Shown here piece by piece: positions 42,768-52,156 of a stretch of 64,000 nucleotides of DNA (the stretch's first letter is position 1; each line of letters begins with the position of its first letter). The stretch is from Gaetbulibacter_A sp043876815 (GTDB lineage Bacteria > Bacteroidota > Bacteroidia > Flavobacteriales > Flavobacteriaceae). The notes beneath the pieces were generated by a model, which saw nothing but the letters and a program-made list of their open reading frames with translations, was not told the origin of the DNA and ran no database searches. A program made the position numbers and the translations under genes. Location of the stretch: contig NZ_JBAWKA010000005.1 in NCBI RefSeq assembly GCF_043876815.1, positions 186,001-250,000 on the forward strand, written 5' to 3'.

Positions 42768-45734
42768 ATGGGATTTAACGAACTAAATAGTGTAGAAAAC
42801 TACATTATAAAACAACTTACAGGTGTTAATTTAAACAGTTATGGAGTCTCTGAAGATGCTGCTAAGTATAACGGTTTATGGGAATTTAAATCACCAAAAG
42901 ATTTATCACGAAGTGTTAATGAAGTTCTTTTGGAGGCCGAATTAAAGGCGGCTCTAATCAAATTAAATCCTGAGATCAACAATAATCCAGATCTAGCAGA
43001 TGAAGTTATTTATAGACTAAGAGCTATTTTAATTTCTGTACATCAGGTGGGCTTGGTTCGTGCCAATGAAGAGTTTTTTAAATGGCTACAAGGAGATAAA
43101 ACCATGCCTTTTGGAGAAAATAACAGACACGTTCCAGTCCGTTTACTCGATTTTGAAAACTTAGAGAATAACAGCTATGTGGCTACAACGCAACTTCGGA
43201 TTCACCATCGTGAAACGAAAATTCCAGATGTAGTGTTATTTATTAATGGTATTCCAGTAGTTGTAGGCGAAGCTAAAACACCTATTAGGCCATCGGTAAG
43301 TTGGTTAGACGGTGCTCATGAAATACATGATATTTATGAAAATGCTGTATCACAATTATTTGTGCCAAATATTTTATCCTTTGCAACAGAAGGCAAAGAA
43401 CTTTATTATGGAGGTGTAAGAACACCATTAGAGTTTTGGGCGCCTTGGCGATTAGAAAATGATGAAGATGCCATTGCAAGGCGTTTAGGGTTGGGTGAAG
43501 TAGGCAAAGAGCTATCAGATTTATTACATCCCAAAAGGTTATTAGATATTCTGCAAAACTTCTCATTATTTACTACTAATAAAAAGAAGCAACGCATAAA
43601 AGTGATACCTCGTTTTCAGCAATATGAAGGCGCAAATAAAATCGTTGAACGTGTAAAAGAAGGTCGTATTAAAAAAGGCTTGATTTGGCATTTTCAAGGT
43701 TCAGGAAAATCTTTGTTAATGGTTTTTGCAGCTCAAAAATTAAGGCGAGAAAAAGATTTAAAAAGTCCAACAGTTATTGTTCTGGTAGACAGAACTGATT
43801 TAGATACACAAATCACAGGAACCTTTAATGCAGCAGACATTTCTAATGTAGAAACTACAGATAGTATAAATGAGTTACAATCCCTTTTAGAGAGAGATAC
43901 TAGAAAAATAATCATTTCTACCATTTTTAAGTTTAGAGATGCCAAAGCTAATATGAACGCTAGAGACAATATAATTGTATTAGTGGATGAGGCCCATAGA
44001 ACTCAAGAGGGAGATTTAGGTAGACAAATGAGAGCGGCTTTACCTAATGCATTTTTATTTGGTCTGACAGGGACACCAGTTAATAAAGCCGATAAAAATA
44101 CCTTTTGGGCTTTTGGTTCAGAAGAGGATGAAGGTGGGTACATGTCACGTTATACATTTCATGATTCTATTCGAGATAATGCTACGCTTCCCCTACACTT
44201 TGAACCCCGATTGGTAGATGTTCATGTGGATAAAGAGACTATAGACAAAGCTTTCGCTGAATTTAAAGAAAGTGCTGCGCTTACAGACGAGGAAGCTGAT
44301 GCTTTGAATAAGAAGTCAGCTAAAATGTCTGCCTTTTTAAAGTCACCTGAACGTGTTGCGAAAATAGTCGAAGATATTGCTACTCATTTCAAAGAAAAAG
44401 TAAGGCCTCATGGTTTTAAAGCTATGATTGTTACACCAGACAGATATGCTTGCGTGCTATACAAAGAAGAGTTGGATAAATATTTTCCAGAAGAGGCAAG
44501 TAGCGTGGTGATTTCTACTTCTGCAAATGACCCCTTAGAGTTTAAACAAAAATGGGGAGTGGATAAAAGTCAGCAGGAAAAAATTGTTGATGAATTTAAT
44601 GATGGACTTTCTGACCTACAGTTTATAATAGTGACCGCTAAATTACTAACGGGGTTTGACGCACCGATTTTGCAAACCATGTACTTGGATAAATCTATAA
44701 AGGATCATACCCTTTTACAAGCTATATGTAGAACCAATAGATTGTTTCCTAACAAGTCATTTGGTCGTATTGTAGATTACTTCGGGGTATTTGATGATGC
44801 GGCAAAAGCATTACAGTTTGATGAAGAAAGTATACGAACAGTAATTTCTAACTTATCGGAATTAAGAGAAAAACTACCTAAAGCAATGAAAGATGCATTA
44901 TCGCATTTTGATGGTGTTGATAGAGCCATTGATGGCTTTGAAGGCCTAGAAGTAGCTCAAAATGCTATTGGTGATAACGACAAAAAGGATGCATTTGCCA
45001 AAGATTATAAGTATTTATCTAAAATATGGGAATCACTATCACCGGATACCATATTAAATTTTTATCAAGAGGATTATAAATGGTTGTCGCAAGTTTTTGA
45101 ATCAGTTAAACCAGCAGCAGATAATGTTGGAAAACTACTTTGGTTCTCTTTAGGAGCACAAACCACAAAATTAATTTATGAAAATATTCATGTTGGTGAA
45201 GTACATTCATTAGATGAATTTATTCTAGACGCTGATGTCATTGAGGATATATTTAATAATCCTGATCCTAAGAATGCTAAAAAACTTGAAAAGTTATTGA
45301 TAAAACGCTTTAAAAAACATGCAGGTGATCCAAAGTTCAAATCATTAAGTGAGAGACTTGAAGCGTTAAGAGATAAAGCTGAGCAGGGCTTAATTACATC
45401 TATTGAATTTGTAAAAGAACTATGTAAGTTAGCGAAAGAAACAGTAGAAGCTGAAAAGGAGTTAGAAGAACTACTCATTGAAAAAACACCCAAGGCTGCT
45501 TTAACTGAATTGTTTATTGAGTTAAAAACTGATCAAACTCCAGCAGTGGTTGAGCGTATTGTCGAAGATATAGATGCTATTGTTAGAGTAGTCCGTTTTC
45601 CTGATTGGCAGAAAACAAGTTCTGGAGAACGAGAAGTTCAAAAGTCTCTAAGAAAAGCGCTTCTTAAATATAAGTTGCATAAGGATCAGGTTCTATTTGA
45701 AAGAGCTTATGCTTATATAAAGGAGTATTACTAA
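42768..45734 (+). CDS. hsdR: Type I restriction enzyme, endonuclease/translocase subunit
   Basis: The 988-residue protein has an N-terminal PD-(D/E)xK nuclease with PDVVLFINGIPVVVGEAKTP (~residues 145-165), a Walker A FQGSGKSLLMV (~310), LVDEAHRTQEG (DEAH), LFGLTGTPVNK, then a second helicase lobe with TAKLLTGFDAP and LLQAICRTNR. A helical C-terminal region of ~250 residues follows. It cleaves unmethylated DNA after ATP-driven translocation. Last gene of the operon. Confidence 0.93.
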   Translation: MGFNELNSVENYIIKQLTGVNLNSYGVSEDAAKYNGLWEFKSPKDLSRSVNEVLLEAELKAALIKLNPEINNNPDLADEVIYRLRAILISVHQVGLVRANEEFFKWLQGDKTMPFGENNRHVPVRLLDFENLENNSYVATTQLRIHHRETKIPDVVLFINGIPVVVGEAKTPIRPSVSWLDGAHEIHDIYENAVSQLFVPNILSFATEGKELYYGGVRTPLEFWAPWRLENDEDAIARRLGLGEVGKELSDLLHPKRLLDILQNFSLFTTNKKKQRIKVIPRFQQYEGANKIVERVKEGRIKKGLIWHFQGSGKSLLMVFAAQKLRREKDLKSPTVIVLVDRTDLDTQITGTFNAADISNVETTDSINELQSLLERDTRKIIISTIFKFRDAKANMNARDNIIVLVDEAHRTQEGDLGRQMRAALPNAFLFGLTGTPVNKADKNTFWAFGSEEDEGGYMSRYTFHDSIRDNATLPLHFEPRLVDVHVDKETIDKAFAEFKESAALTDEEADALNKKSAKMSAFLKSPERVAKIVEDIATHFKEKVRPHGFKAMIVTPDRYACVLYKEELDKYFPEEASSVVISTSANDPLEFKQKWGVDKSQQEKIVDEFNDGLSDLQFIIVTAKLLTGFDAPILQTMYLDKSIKDHTLLQAICRTNRLFPNKSFGRIVDYFGVFDDAAKALQFDEESIRTVISNLSELREKLPKAMKDALSHFDGVDRAIDGFEGLEVAQNAIGDNDKKDAFAKDYKYLSKIWESLSPDTILNFYQEDYKWLSQVFESVKPAADNVGKLLWFSLGAQTTKLIYENIHVGEVHSLDEFILDADVIEDIFNNPDPKNAKKLEKLLIKRFKKHAGDPKFKSLSERLEALRDKAEQGLITSIEFVKELCKLAKETVEAEKELEELLIEKTPKAALTELFIELKTDQTPAVVERIVEDIDAIVRVVRFPDWQKTSSGEREVQKSLRKALLKYKLHKDQVLFERAYAYIKEYY

Positions 45735-45881
45735 AGTTAGTATTATTTCAATTTAGTCAAAAAATCTACTTTTATGGATTGCCAATGCTTCCTGCATTTT
45801 TTTCATGAAATCATTTGCGGGTTGTATAGAGAAATTAAAATGATTTAAATTAGTCATGATGACTTCAGAAAAACAAATTAA

Positions 45882-46736
45882 TTAAAGAATAGGGCTGTTC
45901 ATTGAAGTTTTTCCGTTGGATGGCCTTCCTGTTTTATGACAATATTTTTCTGGGAAATCAGTATTACCGTATTCATTCCATATCTTCCAAGCTTCCCTGC
46001 TCATGGGTTGTTTTGGATTAAATTTTATTTGTTTCCCGGTTCGTATACAAAACCCATATTGTTGTTCTTCTTCATCTACTCTTTCAGGTCTTTTACTGGG
46101 TCCTGAACCTAACTTTAATGTTTTAGGAAAATCAGAGAGACGTTTTTCTTCACTATTCTTTTTTCGGGAATATTCATAAAACATCTCAGTGGAATCATAT
46201 AGGACATCTGATTTTACATAACTTTTCCCTAAGTTGATCAAGATTTTTTTATATTCATAAACAGGGCGCTTTATAAATACAACTTCATTATTCATAGCGA
46301 TTTCCATACATTCATTCCAAGCATCGTTATCGGCTGATTGCGTGAAATTAGTTAGCAAACTTTGTTCGTGAAATACACCAAATTCTATATTATTTTTAAA
46401 AGAGTAGTCGTAAAGGTTGATTGAAGAAATCATTCCTTTTTTTTCATTACCATAATATTTTGCATGTAAATTGGGAACATAAACAATACTTACATTCAAA
46501 AATTTTTTGAAATAGTCGAAATCTTCCTTACTCATACTTTTTTTAACTGACTTTTCGTTCTTACCAAAGACAATTAATAAATGTATTTTCGGATTGTTCT
46601 CATGTTTGTCAAATAATTTTTTAAAATACTCTCCTAGCTTAATAAAAGGAGATACAATCATTAACATTTCTTCAGTTTCCCAAATTATATCGTAAATAGC
46701 ACCTTCAAGATCAGTACCTGTCAAAAACTTACTCAT
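45882..46736 (-). CDS. Phospholipase D-like domain protein with a C-terminal Cys/His motif
   Basis: The 284-residue protein has one PLD active-site motif, HAKYYGNEKKG followed by SSINLYD (H-x-K, with Glu in the position of the usual Asp). Such single-motif proteins usually dimerise and many are nucleases. The C-terminus has YGFCIRTGKQI and EKYCHKTGRPS, a probable metal-binding hook. It converges on hsdR and is likely an accessory defence protein (inference). Confidence 0.7.
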   Translation of the reverse strand: MSKFLTGTDLEGAIYDIIWETEEMLMIVSPFIKLGEYFKKLFDKHENNPKIHLLIVFGKNEKSVKKSMSKEDFDYFKKFLNVSIVYVPNLHAKYYGNEKKGMISSINLYDYSFKNNIEFGVFHEQSLLTNFTQSADNDAWNECMEIAMNNEVVFIKRPVYEYKKILINLGKSYVKSDVLYDSTEMFYEYSRKKNSEEKRLSDFPKTLKLGSGPSKRPERVDEEEQQYGFCIRTGKQIKFNPKQPMSREAWKIWNEYGNTDFPEKYCHKTGRPSNGKTSMNSPIL

Positions 46737-46981
46737 TTTTAATAATTATTTTATGATTTGTTAAAGCCAAAATAAGAAATGAAGTTAAAAATTCCTACAA
46801 TAGGAATGCTTAAAAACCACTTTTTGTTTAAAGGCAGTTTTTTCCGGCAACAGGTTATTGTAACTAACAGGTTATCGATTTCTTTCCATTATCCGAAACC
46901 ACCAAACTCCCCAAAACCACTCCCAAACATCCTGTGACGTTACCTTACGCAAGGAACAATTCGGATTTGCATATTAAAACC

Positions 46982-47086
46982 TTACACCAAAAGAGCAACA
47001 CCCAGACAAACGAGTATTAAGGAGATGATGAGTAATACGTAAATGGTTTTGGTTTTCCCGCGTTTTGAAAGTAAAATACCGAACAT
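46982..47086 (-). CDS. Very small membrane protein candidate
   Basis: A 34-codon frame, MFGILLSKRGKTKTIYV followed by a single membrane helix LLIISLILVCLGVALLV. Start and stop are clean but the length is near chance. The rest of 46737-47163 shows only a short direct repeat (aacaggttat at ~46849 and ~46868) and no gene. Confidence 0.35.
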   Translation of the reverse strand: MFGILLSKRGKTKTIYVLLIISLILVCLGVALLV

Positions 47087-47163
47087 ATTGTTTGGTTTTT
47101 AGAGTTGTTGCCGATATTAAAGATCGGGAAAATTAAGCACAGATTAAACAAGCTCATAACTGC

Positions 47164-48030
47164 TTACGAACCAACAGTATTTAATTTTGGAAAATAAACC
47201 AATTGCTTGAACCAGGCTTTGATATTTCGGATTTTTCGCATGGGGTGACTTTTAATAATGTAGCGACTTAATTGCGGAGAAATTCTTTTTATAGTTAATA
47301 AGAACACCTCAAATTTACCCACCACAATGCGTTTGCTTTTTCGCTCCAAACCTTTAATGATATCTGTGGCACAATGCTCGGCGGTCATCCCTAGGCGATG
47401 CGAGGTTTCTACCTTACCGTGGGCTTGTCCGTTTCCAAGTAGCCCTTTGGCTGTGATCTCAGTATTTATAAATCCGGGAATAACAAAACTAACATCAAGC
47501 TTACAAGGGATATGCTCGGCTTGTAAGGATTCGAAAAACCCATGAAGCGCATGTTTGGAAGCGGCGTAAGCCGATCGTCCGGGAATACCCATAACGCCAG
47601 CGAAACTCGACATAACCGCGAACCAACCATAGCCTCGTTTTAAAAACAACGGCATTATGGCCTTGGTTAGAGCCACCGTTCCAAAGTAGTTGGTTTCCAT
47701 AATTTGCCGGTCAATAGCCATGGTGTTTTCCGTAACCAAGCCTTTTTGAGCAATACCGGCATTATGCACTACCAGATCCAGACCCGGTAATTGCGACACT
47801 TTTTTAATCGCTTCGTCTATCGTATCCGCCTTAGTAATATCCAGGGGGAGCGCGATCAGATTTTGCGGGTGTCTGGCCTGTGTTTTTAAAGCCTTCAGTT
47901 TTTTTTCATTTCGTGCTGAAGCGATAATCGTTGCTCCTGCGGCATTTAATTGTAAGGCTAATGAGGCACCGATGCCTGAGGACGCTCCTGTGATCCAAAT
48001 CGTTTTGTTATTGAAGTCTGATGTTTTCAT
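47164..48030 (-). CDS. Short-chain dehydrogenase/reductase
   Basis: The 288-residue SDR has the cofactor loop ITGASSGIGASLAL, LDIT, NAGIA, the catalytic VMSSFAGVMG Ser and Y-A-A-S-K (SAYAASKHAL). The start chosen is MKTSDFNNKT; 23 extra residues upstream in the frame look non-conserved. A C-terminal extension of ~35 residues suggests membrane association. Substrate unknown. It lies in the same direction as two acyltransferases. Confidence 0.88.
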   Translation of the reverse strand: MKTSDFNNKTIWITGASSGIGASLALQLNAAGATIIASARNEKKLKALKTQARHPQNLIALPLDITKADTIDEAIKKVSQLPGLDLVVHNAGIAQKGLVTENTMAIDRQIMETNYFGTVALTKAIMPLFLKRGYGWFAVMSSFAGVMGIPGRSAYAASKHALHGFFESLQAEHIPCKLDVSFVIPGFINTEITAKGLLGNGQAHGKVETSHRLGMTAEHCATDIIKGLERKSKRIVVGKFEVFLLTIKRISPQLSRYIIKSHPMRKIRNIKAWFKQLVYFPKLNTVGS

Positions 48031-48180
48031 GAGTCTTGTTTTAAATGGTACAATGGTTTTAATCATTGCTGTAAAACTACTACCTTGAAACCAAGACATA
48101 GTCCGAAATTGACGACCATGGATAAATTCGGACGCATAGACGCCCTAAGGAAACCCTAAAAGAGATCAGATTTTATTTTT

Positions 48181-48888
48181 TTATTGTAACCCGTAGTTAT
48201 GGGCAATGGTAAGTAGCTTTTCTCGTAAAATATTTCGATGTTCATAGGTCAAACCCTTTGTTGGTATCGGGTCTAAAAAACACATTTTTATTGTCGACGG
48301 CTTGATGTAAAGTGCTCCATAAGGTAAGGCCTCGAAACTACCTTGAATAATAATCGGGACAATATCGGACTGCGTGTTGATCGCCATCACGAGCGGGCCT
48401 TTTTTATAGTCGTTAAGGGCGCCGTCTTTTGATCGCTTTCCCTCAATGGAAATATAGATATTGCCTCCGGTCTTTAAAAAATTATTGGTTTTATTTATGG
48501 CATTTTTGGCTTGCCTCGGTATTTGTCTGATAATAACAAAATTAGTAATGCCCATAAACCACCCTACTACAGGATATAGAGCAAATTCGATATTAATAAT
48601 CCCTCTTATTTTCTCTACGGGCGGAGGGAGTAAAGAGTCTAAAAAACTACTTTGATTCAGTAATACAAAAACAGTGTTTTTGGCGTTTTGAGTTTGCTCT
48701 TTTGAAAATTCATACTGAATGTTTAAATGAAAGGCCTTTAGAAATAATCTTAAATAATTCCAGAATACCTTTTGTGCTAACCATAAATCAAAAAAGCGAA
48801 GTACAGCTGCTACTAAAAAATACAGAAGACCGATCACCCAGAAAGTAAAAAGTTTTATAACATACCATAGAATACGAATGGTCTTCAT
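48181..48888 (-). CDS. PlsC-like lysophospholipid acyltransferase with altered motif I
   Basis: The 235-residue membrane protein has an N-terminal helix pair, then VFVLLNQSSFLDS in the place of N-H-x4-D: the catalytic His is Gln here. Later ISIEGKRSKDGALNDYKKG replaces the EGTRS motif and VPIIIQG follows as motif IV. So the fold is that of 1-acylglycerol-3-phosphate acyltransferases but the activity is doubtful. It may be inactive or use another chemistry. Confidence 0.75.
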   Translation of the reverse strand: MKTIRILWYVIKLFTFWVIGLLYFLVAAVLRFFDLWLAQKVFWNYLRLFLKAFHLNIQYEFSKEQTQNAKNTVFVLLNQSSFLDSLLPPPVEKIRGIINIEFALYPVVGWFMGITNFVIIRQIPRQAKNAINKTNNFLKTGGNIYISIEGKRSKDGALNDYKKGPLVMAINTQSDIVPIIIQGSFEALPYGALYIKPSTIKMCFLDPIPTKGLTYEHRNILREKLLTIAHNYGLQ

Positions 48889-48948
48889 GATTTAGAATTT
48901 TTATAATTCTTCGGTTCTATATAGACTTTAAAAAATAGTAATTGGTTT

Positions 48949-50187
48949 TTAAATCGATTTGGCTACGGGCTTTAGTTGTGCTACATCCGCCTGCTTTTTG
49001 ATATCCGATAATTTTCTTGAATATTTCTTGCCGTTCAAAAACTTCCCAATAAAGGTACTTCGCACAAAATAATTGTAGGTTACAAAGCAAACAACAGAGG
49101 TTAAGAAAACCACAATCAAGAATTTAACAAACCCGGATACAGGCCAGGGGCCAATGAGTCCCGGAAGTGCTGCCGTAAGCGGTAAATGCAATAAATACAC
49201 CCAATAGGCCGAATCGGAAACATAACGCATCAGTGGGGAATGTTTACTGAGATAGCGCATAAAGAGTCCCATAAAGCTGAAAATAAACAACCAAACCGTA
49301 AATGATTTTAGTAAGGCTATAACCTGAAAAGACATGGCATCATAGGTAAAATAATACACGGTGTAAATACCGGTGGCCGCAGCTAGAAACACCCAGTCGT
49401 ATTGTAGGAATATGGGCAACAGGTGTTTCGATTTGAATAAAATCCATCCAATCATATAGAATGAAAAATAGAAAATAAACGTCCCAAAATCAGGTATAAA
49501 ACTGGTTGAAGTATTCACCCATCCCGATTGCATGATCATCAAAATGCCGAAGGTGAAAAGCGGAAATACAATAATTCGAAGAACGGGTTTTACAAGGATC
49601 ATATTAAAGATCTGACTAATTTTTCGAGTCAGTGTTTTCTGTTTTTTAAAAAGCATGCCGAGAGCAAATGAGGCTATCGAAAACAAAATAAGATAATATA
49701 AGAACCACAAATGCATGGTGGTTTCAGGAATAAAACTGCCGAGGGTTGAAAAGCTATCCCATGTGGAATTCACAAATCGGGTTCCGATCACGGATTCAAA
49801 AGGTTCATTATAAGAGAACACGGCATTTGAATATGAAAAGCCAATCACTACCAGAGGCCATAAGATGACAAGGAAAACAGCAAAAGGATATAAGATGCGC
49901 TTCGCCCTGTTGATGATCATTTTCTTTGGAGTGCGGTCATAAAATAGAAGCGCGGCAAAAAATCCGGCGATCAACATGAAAATGGGCATTCTAAAATTAT
50001 GAATGGTAGATAAGATCCATTCTAAAAAACTGCTTTCTGTACCGGGGTCTCTAAGGGGCCACCCAAAAGAGGGTTTACCGCCAATATAGGTTATAGATGT
50101 ATGTAAAACGATGCCGAGCATCATCATTATGGCGCGGAGAGAATCCAAAGAATGAAGCCGTTCTGTTTTGTGTTCTTTTACTTTCAT
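48949..50187 (-). CDS. Acyltransferase 3 family membrane protein
   Basis: The 412-residue protein has ~10 membrane helices and the family start RLHSLDSLRAIMMMLGIVLHTSI with the conserved R-x10-H region. Such proteins move acyl groups to surface glycans or other acceptors across the membrane (OpgC-like). It is upstream of the PlsC-like gene in the same direction. Acceptor unknown. Confidence 0.87.
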   Translation of the reverse strand: MKVKEHKTERLHSLDSLRAIMMMLGIVLHTSITYIGGKPSFGWPLRDPGTESSFLEWILSTIHNFRMPIFMLIAGFFAALLFYDRTPKKMIINRAKRILYPFAVFLVILWPLVVIGFSYSNAVFSYNEPFESVIGTRFVNSTWDSFSTLGSFIPETTMHLWFLYYLILFSIASFALGMLFKKQKTLTRKISQIFNMILVKPVLRIIVFPLFTFGILMIMQSGWVNTSTSFIPDFGTFIFYFSFYMIGWILFKSKHLLPIFLQYDWVFLAAATGIYTVYYFTYDAMSFQVIALLKSFTVWLFIFSFMGLFMRYLSKHSPLMRYVSDSAYWVYLLHLPLTAALPGLIGPWPVSGFVKFLIVVFLTSVVCFVTYNYFVRSTFIGKFLNGKKYSRKLSDIKKQADVAQLKPVAKSI

Positions 50188-50301
50188 GAGGGTGGTTGGT
50201 TGGTTAAAAAACTACTAAGAATTTGATTCCCAATTTAGTAAAATCTTTTTAAAGGCAAATTAACATTTGTTGGGCTGCAAAAAAAGTGGCGTATGACGCT
50301 T

Positions 50302-50934
50302 TTAACCGGAATATTTTTGGCGCTTAAGTTCTAAAGATTTCTTTACCTCGGGCCACTCGTGATTGGTTATGGAAAAGACTACGGAATCTCGATAAGTACC
50401 ATCAGTATTTATCCTGTGATGACGCAAGATACCATCCTGTTTTGCTCCGATCCGAGCGATGGCAGCACGGGAACGTTCGTTGTGCGAATCGGTCATGAAT
50501 TGTACAGCAATACATTTTAAGGTTTCAAAGGCAAACTGTAATAACAACAGTTTGCATTCGGTATTTACGCCTGTGCGCTGATGCTTTTTGGCATACCAGG
50601 TATAACCAATTTCCAAACGCTTATGTTCCGGCTGAAGATTATAAAATCTGGTAGACCCTATGATGGTACCGGAAGATTTTTCAATAACCACAAAAGGATA
50701 TTCCAGGCCTTTTTGTTTTTGAGCCAGGGCAGTATGAATATAAGTGTCTATGGTAGTTTCTGAGGGCACCGAAGTAAACCATAATTCCCATAACTTACCA
50801 TCGGATGCGGCTTTTAGAAGGCCTTCTTTGTGATCTTCTTCTAAAGGAATTAATGCGACAAGTTCTCCTTCTAAATGTACGGTTTCAAACCATTTTTCCA
50901 TAGGCATATTAGAGCGCCGAAAGGGGCGATTCAT
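50302..50934 (-). CDS. GNAT family N-acetyltransferase (RimJ/RimL-like)
   Basis: The 210-residue protein shows IIGSTRFYNLQPEHKRLEIGYTWYAKKHQRTGVNTECKLLLL, the acetyl-CoA motif A region, then MTDSHNERSRAAIARIGAKQDGILRHH (motif B). An internal start at MEKWFETVHLEGE (50901) is plausible because the first eleven residues look poorly conserved. Often acts on ribosomal or other protein N-termini or on small amines. Confidence 0.83.
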   Translation of the reverse strand: MNRPFRRSNMPMEKWFETVHLEGELVALIPLEEDHKEGLLKAASDGKLWELWFTSVPSETTIDTYIHTALAQKQKGLEYPFVVIEKSSGTIIGSTRFYNLQPEHKRLEIGYTWYAKKHQRTGVNTECKLLLLQFAFETLKCIAVQFMTDSHNERSRAAIARIGAKQDGILRHHRINTDGTYRDSVVFSITNHEWPEVKKSLELKRQKYSG

Positions 50935-50957
50935 TTAATTTCAAGTTTTTGTTTATA

Positions 50958-51353
50958 TTATGAGGACAAGCTATCGATCACATTTTTTAGTTTCTGCTGA
51001 ATATCCTGAGCGACATTGGTTAAGGCATCATTTTCTACGGCGATCATGGATGCCACCGGATCCACGGCTGCCACTTCAATATGGCCTTTATCATTTTCAT
51101 GAACGACAACATTACAAGGTAAGAACAAACCAATCTTTTCTTCTTTCTGTAAAGCCTCATAAGCTGAAGGCGGGTTGCAGGCGCCTAGAATTTGGTATTT
51201 TTTAAAATCAACATCTAGTTTATTTTTTAAGGTTTGGGTGATGTCGATTTCAGTAAGCACGCCAAAACCTTCCTTTTTTAAGGCTTGGGTTACCTCATCT
51301 ATAGCGTCCTTAAAGGGCTTGTCTTTTAATACGGTTTTAAAATAATAACTCAT
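50958..51353 (-). CDS. DUF302 family protein
   Basis: The 131-residue protein has the DUF302 pattern: KDAIDEVTQALKKEGFGVLTEID at the start, then YQILGACNPPSAYEALQKE and IGLFLPCNVVVHE with PVASM. The family is widespread and linked to sulfur or heme-related genes in other bacteria, but its activity is unknown. Monocistronic. Confidence 0.85.
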   Translation of the reverse strand: MSYYFKTVLKDKPFKDAIDEVTQALKKEGFGVLTEIDITQTLKNKLDVDFKKYQILGACNPPSAYEALQKEEKIGLFLPCNVVVHENDKGHIEVAAVDPVASMIAVENDALTNVAQDIQQKLKNVIDSLSS

Positions 51354-51480
51354 CGAACAAATTTTTAAGTTTCAATTGATTTTATAACACTGAAAAAGAT
51401 ACTGTTTTTTTAAAAGATCATCAATGATTTTGATTGGTTTTCTATTTCGCTTTTACCAGAGTTTTAATTAACGATAGTGT

Positions 51481-51520
51481 TCAAAAAAAAATAGCACCAA
51501 ACCCTTGATTTGATGCTATT
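51481..51520 (-). terminator. Terminator of the DoxX-like gene
   Basis: A 12-bp stem with one mismatch (51490-51501 with 51509-51520), followed on the minus strand by a run of eight T. It lies 46 bp after the stop of the DoxX-like gene. Confidence 0.75.
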
Positions 51521-51565
51521 TCTATGAAAAACAAATTAATTTTTATGAGCTTACTCAAGGCCCAT

Positions 51566-52048
51566 CTAACTTAAATCAATATTTTGTGGTAAACCTTGGC
51601 TTACCGGATTTATACTTTTTTTACTTTGGCGCAGTTTGGATTCATCTAAAGGATAAATAAATAGAAGTGCGCTTATAATAACAATATTCTTTAAAATATA
51701 CTGTCCTACTAGGGTGAGTACAAATGGCCCACCCGAAAAGGACACATCGGGAAAAAAGAGAGGCACAAAGGTGAACAATAAATGTAAAAGCGCGGCCGTA
51801 ATAGCAATGCGCAATTTTATATCTAAAACGAGCATCAGTCCAATAAGTACTTCAAAGGTTGCTAAACATAAAAAGCTAAACTGCGCAGGAATAAACCCCA
51901 GGGTTAAAAAGTTTATAGTTTGTTTAGCCAGAGCATCAGCCGGACTTAGTTCCGGGAAAAATTTTAACATACCAAACCACAAATAAATAATGCCAATACT
52001 TATGGCAATTAAGCGGTATTTATTGATATGAATGATAATCCGGCTCAT
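51566..52048 (-). CDS. DoxX-like membrane protein
   Basis: The 160-residue protein has four membrane helices; the first, LIAISIGIIYLWFGMLKFFP, carries the W-F-G-x-x-K-F pattern of DoxX/YkgB-type proteins, and later FEVLIGLMLVLDI and FVLTLVGQYILKNIVII match. Function is unclear; related proteins take part in redox or stress responses. It is divergent from the two-component operon at 52157, 108 bp apart. Confidence 0.75.
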   Translation of the reverse strand: MSRIIIHINKYRLIAISIGIIYLWFGMLKFFPELSPADALAKQTINFLTLGFIPAQFSFLCLATFEVLIGLMLVLDIKLRIAITAALLHLLFTFVPLFFPDVSFSGGPFVLTLVGQYILKNIVIISALLFIYPLDESKLRQSKKSINPVSQGLPQNIDLS

Positions 52049-52156
52049 GATGGCTTTATTTTTAATGCTAAACTACAAGGTTTAAACCTGGGTTTAAGCT
52101 ATCGAAAAGTAAAAAAGATTAATAAAAGATTAATTAGATTAATAAAAAGTTAATTC

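Noticed and set aside
45753..45857. 34-codon reverse frame MTNLNHFNFSIQPANDF between hsdR and the PLD gene
   Set aside because: Too short, no helix, no recognisable start context; may be a gene remnant but cannot be supported.
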